Shown here piece by piece: positions 63,874 through 64,000 of a stretch of DNA of 64,000 bases. The stretch covers positions 186,001 through 250,000 of the forward strand of contig CAVRND010000021.1 of assembly GCA_963722495.1 (NCBI GenBank), written 5' to 3'. The notes beneath the pieces were generated by a model. The model saw only the letters and a list, made by a program, of their open reading frames with translations, had not been told where the DNA came from and searched no databases. Each line of letters begins with the position of its first letter. Positions within the stretch are counted from its first letter, which is position 1. The stretch comes from Hyphomicrobium_A sp963722495. GTDB lineage: Bacteria > Pseudomonadota > Alphaproteobacteria > Rhizobiales > Hyphomicrobiaceae. Both the position numbers and the translations under genes were made by a program.

Positions 63874-64000
63874 CTACTTGTGCTTGGGCGCCGGAGGCGC
63901 GCTCGGGGGCATCTGCTTCACTTCGACGGTGACGGCGCCAGCGGTACCCGGCTTTACCGTAAACAGCTGTCCGGCGCGCGTTTCGTAGCGCGACACGGCG
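63874..64000 (-). CDS. C-terminal end of a hypothetical protein, partial
   Basis: Only 41 residues plus stop are in the window. The frame reads AVSRYETRAGQLFTVKPG, then TAGAVTVEVKQMPPSAPP and a Lys-rich tail APKHK. The strand-like part followed by a Pro/Lys tail is seen at the C-terminus of some exported rhizobial proteins, but nothing decisive is visible. It is convergent with recO. Confidence 0.5.
   Translation of the reverse strand, partial: AVSRYETRAGQLFTVKPGTAGAVTVEVKQMPPSAPPAPKHK

Overview
The window reads as a chromosomal segment of a GC-rich alphaproteobacterium of the Hyphomicrobiales (Rhizobiales). The case rests on the gene set: a phosphatidylcholine synthase, an invasion-associated locus B protein, a YejA-type binding protein, a rhizobial porin, a transglutaminase-like cysteine peptidase, a PAS_5/PilZ pair, DUF3126, and a cobalamin methionine synthase split into two genes. 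Genus cannot be fixed from sequence alone. I saw no rRNA, tRNA, CRISPR array, prophage or insertion sequence.

Layout. 0-17 kb is housekeeping and envelope material: yejA-like (partial), IalB, hspQ, a malyl-CoA lyase, MarR and AraC regulators, a two-component system, small exported proteins, an LpxL-type acyltransferase, a UbiH-type hydroxylase, a porin, pcs, and a divergent LysR/pirin pair. 17.7-29 kb is an iron-uptake island. It holds a TonB-dependent receptor, a PKHD dioxygenase, a Sel1 protein, a PepSY membrane protein, a DUF2271 protein, a DUF4198 protein, ApbE and a membrane flavodoxin reductase. A convergent exbB-exbD-tonB operon follows, with a RirA-like operator in front of exbB. 29-35 kb carries msrB, a Tat-exported molybdoenzyme with a cytochrome b, ccdA with a thioredoxin, and a two-component system flanked by two small PepSY proteins. 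36-38 kb encodes a YadA-like trimeric autotransporter. 39-43 kb has AraC, secF without secD, and an MlaC-like protein. 43.7-49.6 kb is a methionine-cycle operon: ArsR-methyltransferase, metF, metH part 1, metH part 2. 50-64 kb mixes metabolic and signalling genes, including acuI-like, enoyl-CoA hydratase, cysE, gamma carbonic anhydrase, rhomboid, CBS, patatin, hisI, folE, a Fe-S scaffold, yidD and recO.

The most interesting system is the iron island. The DUF2271 protein carries D-G-L-S-S-A-T, which matches the known ApbE flavinylation motif, and apbE lies two genes downstream. Start and stop codons overlap through much of the operon. My inference is an electron route from NAD(P)H through the membrane flavodoxin reductase and the PepSY protein to a periplasmic FMN-protein that reduces imported ferric siderophore.

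Caution on quality. About twenty genes are broken by small indels, mainly between 3.3 and 37.5 kb. The parts are otherwise well conserved, often in critical housekeeping genes and at GC-rich runs. This looks more like uncorrected sequencing error than gene decay. Such genes are typed as pseudogene here, with the frames explained. Boundaries inside them are approximate.
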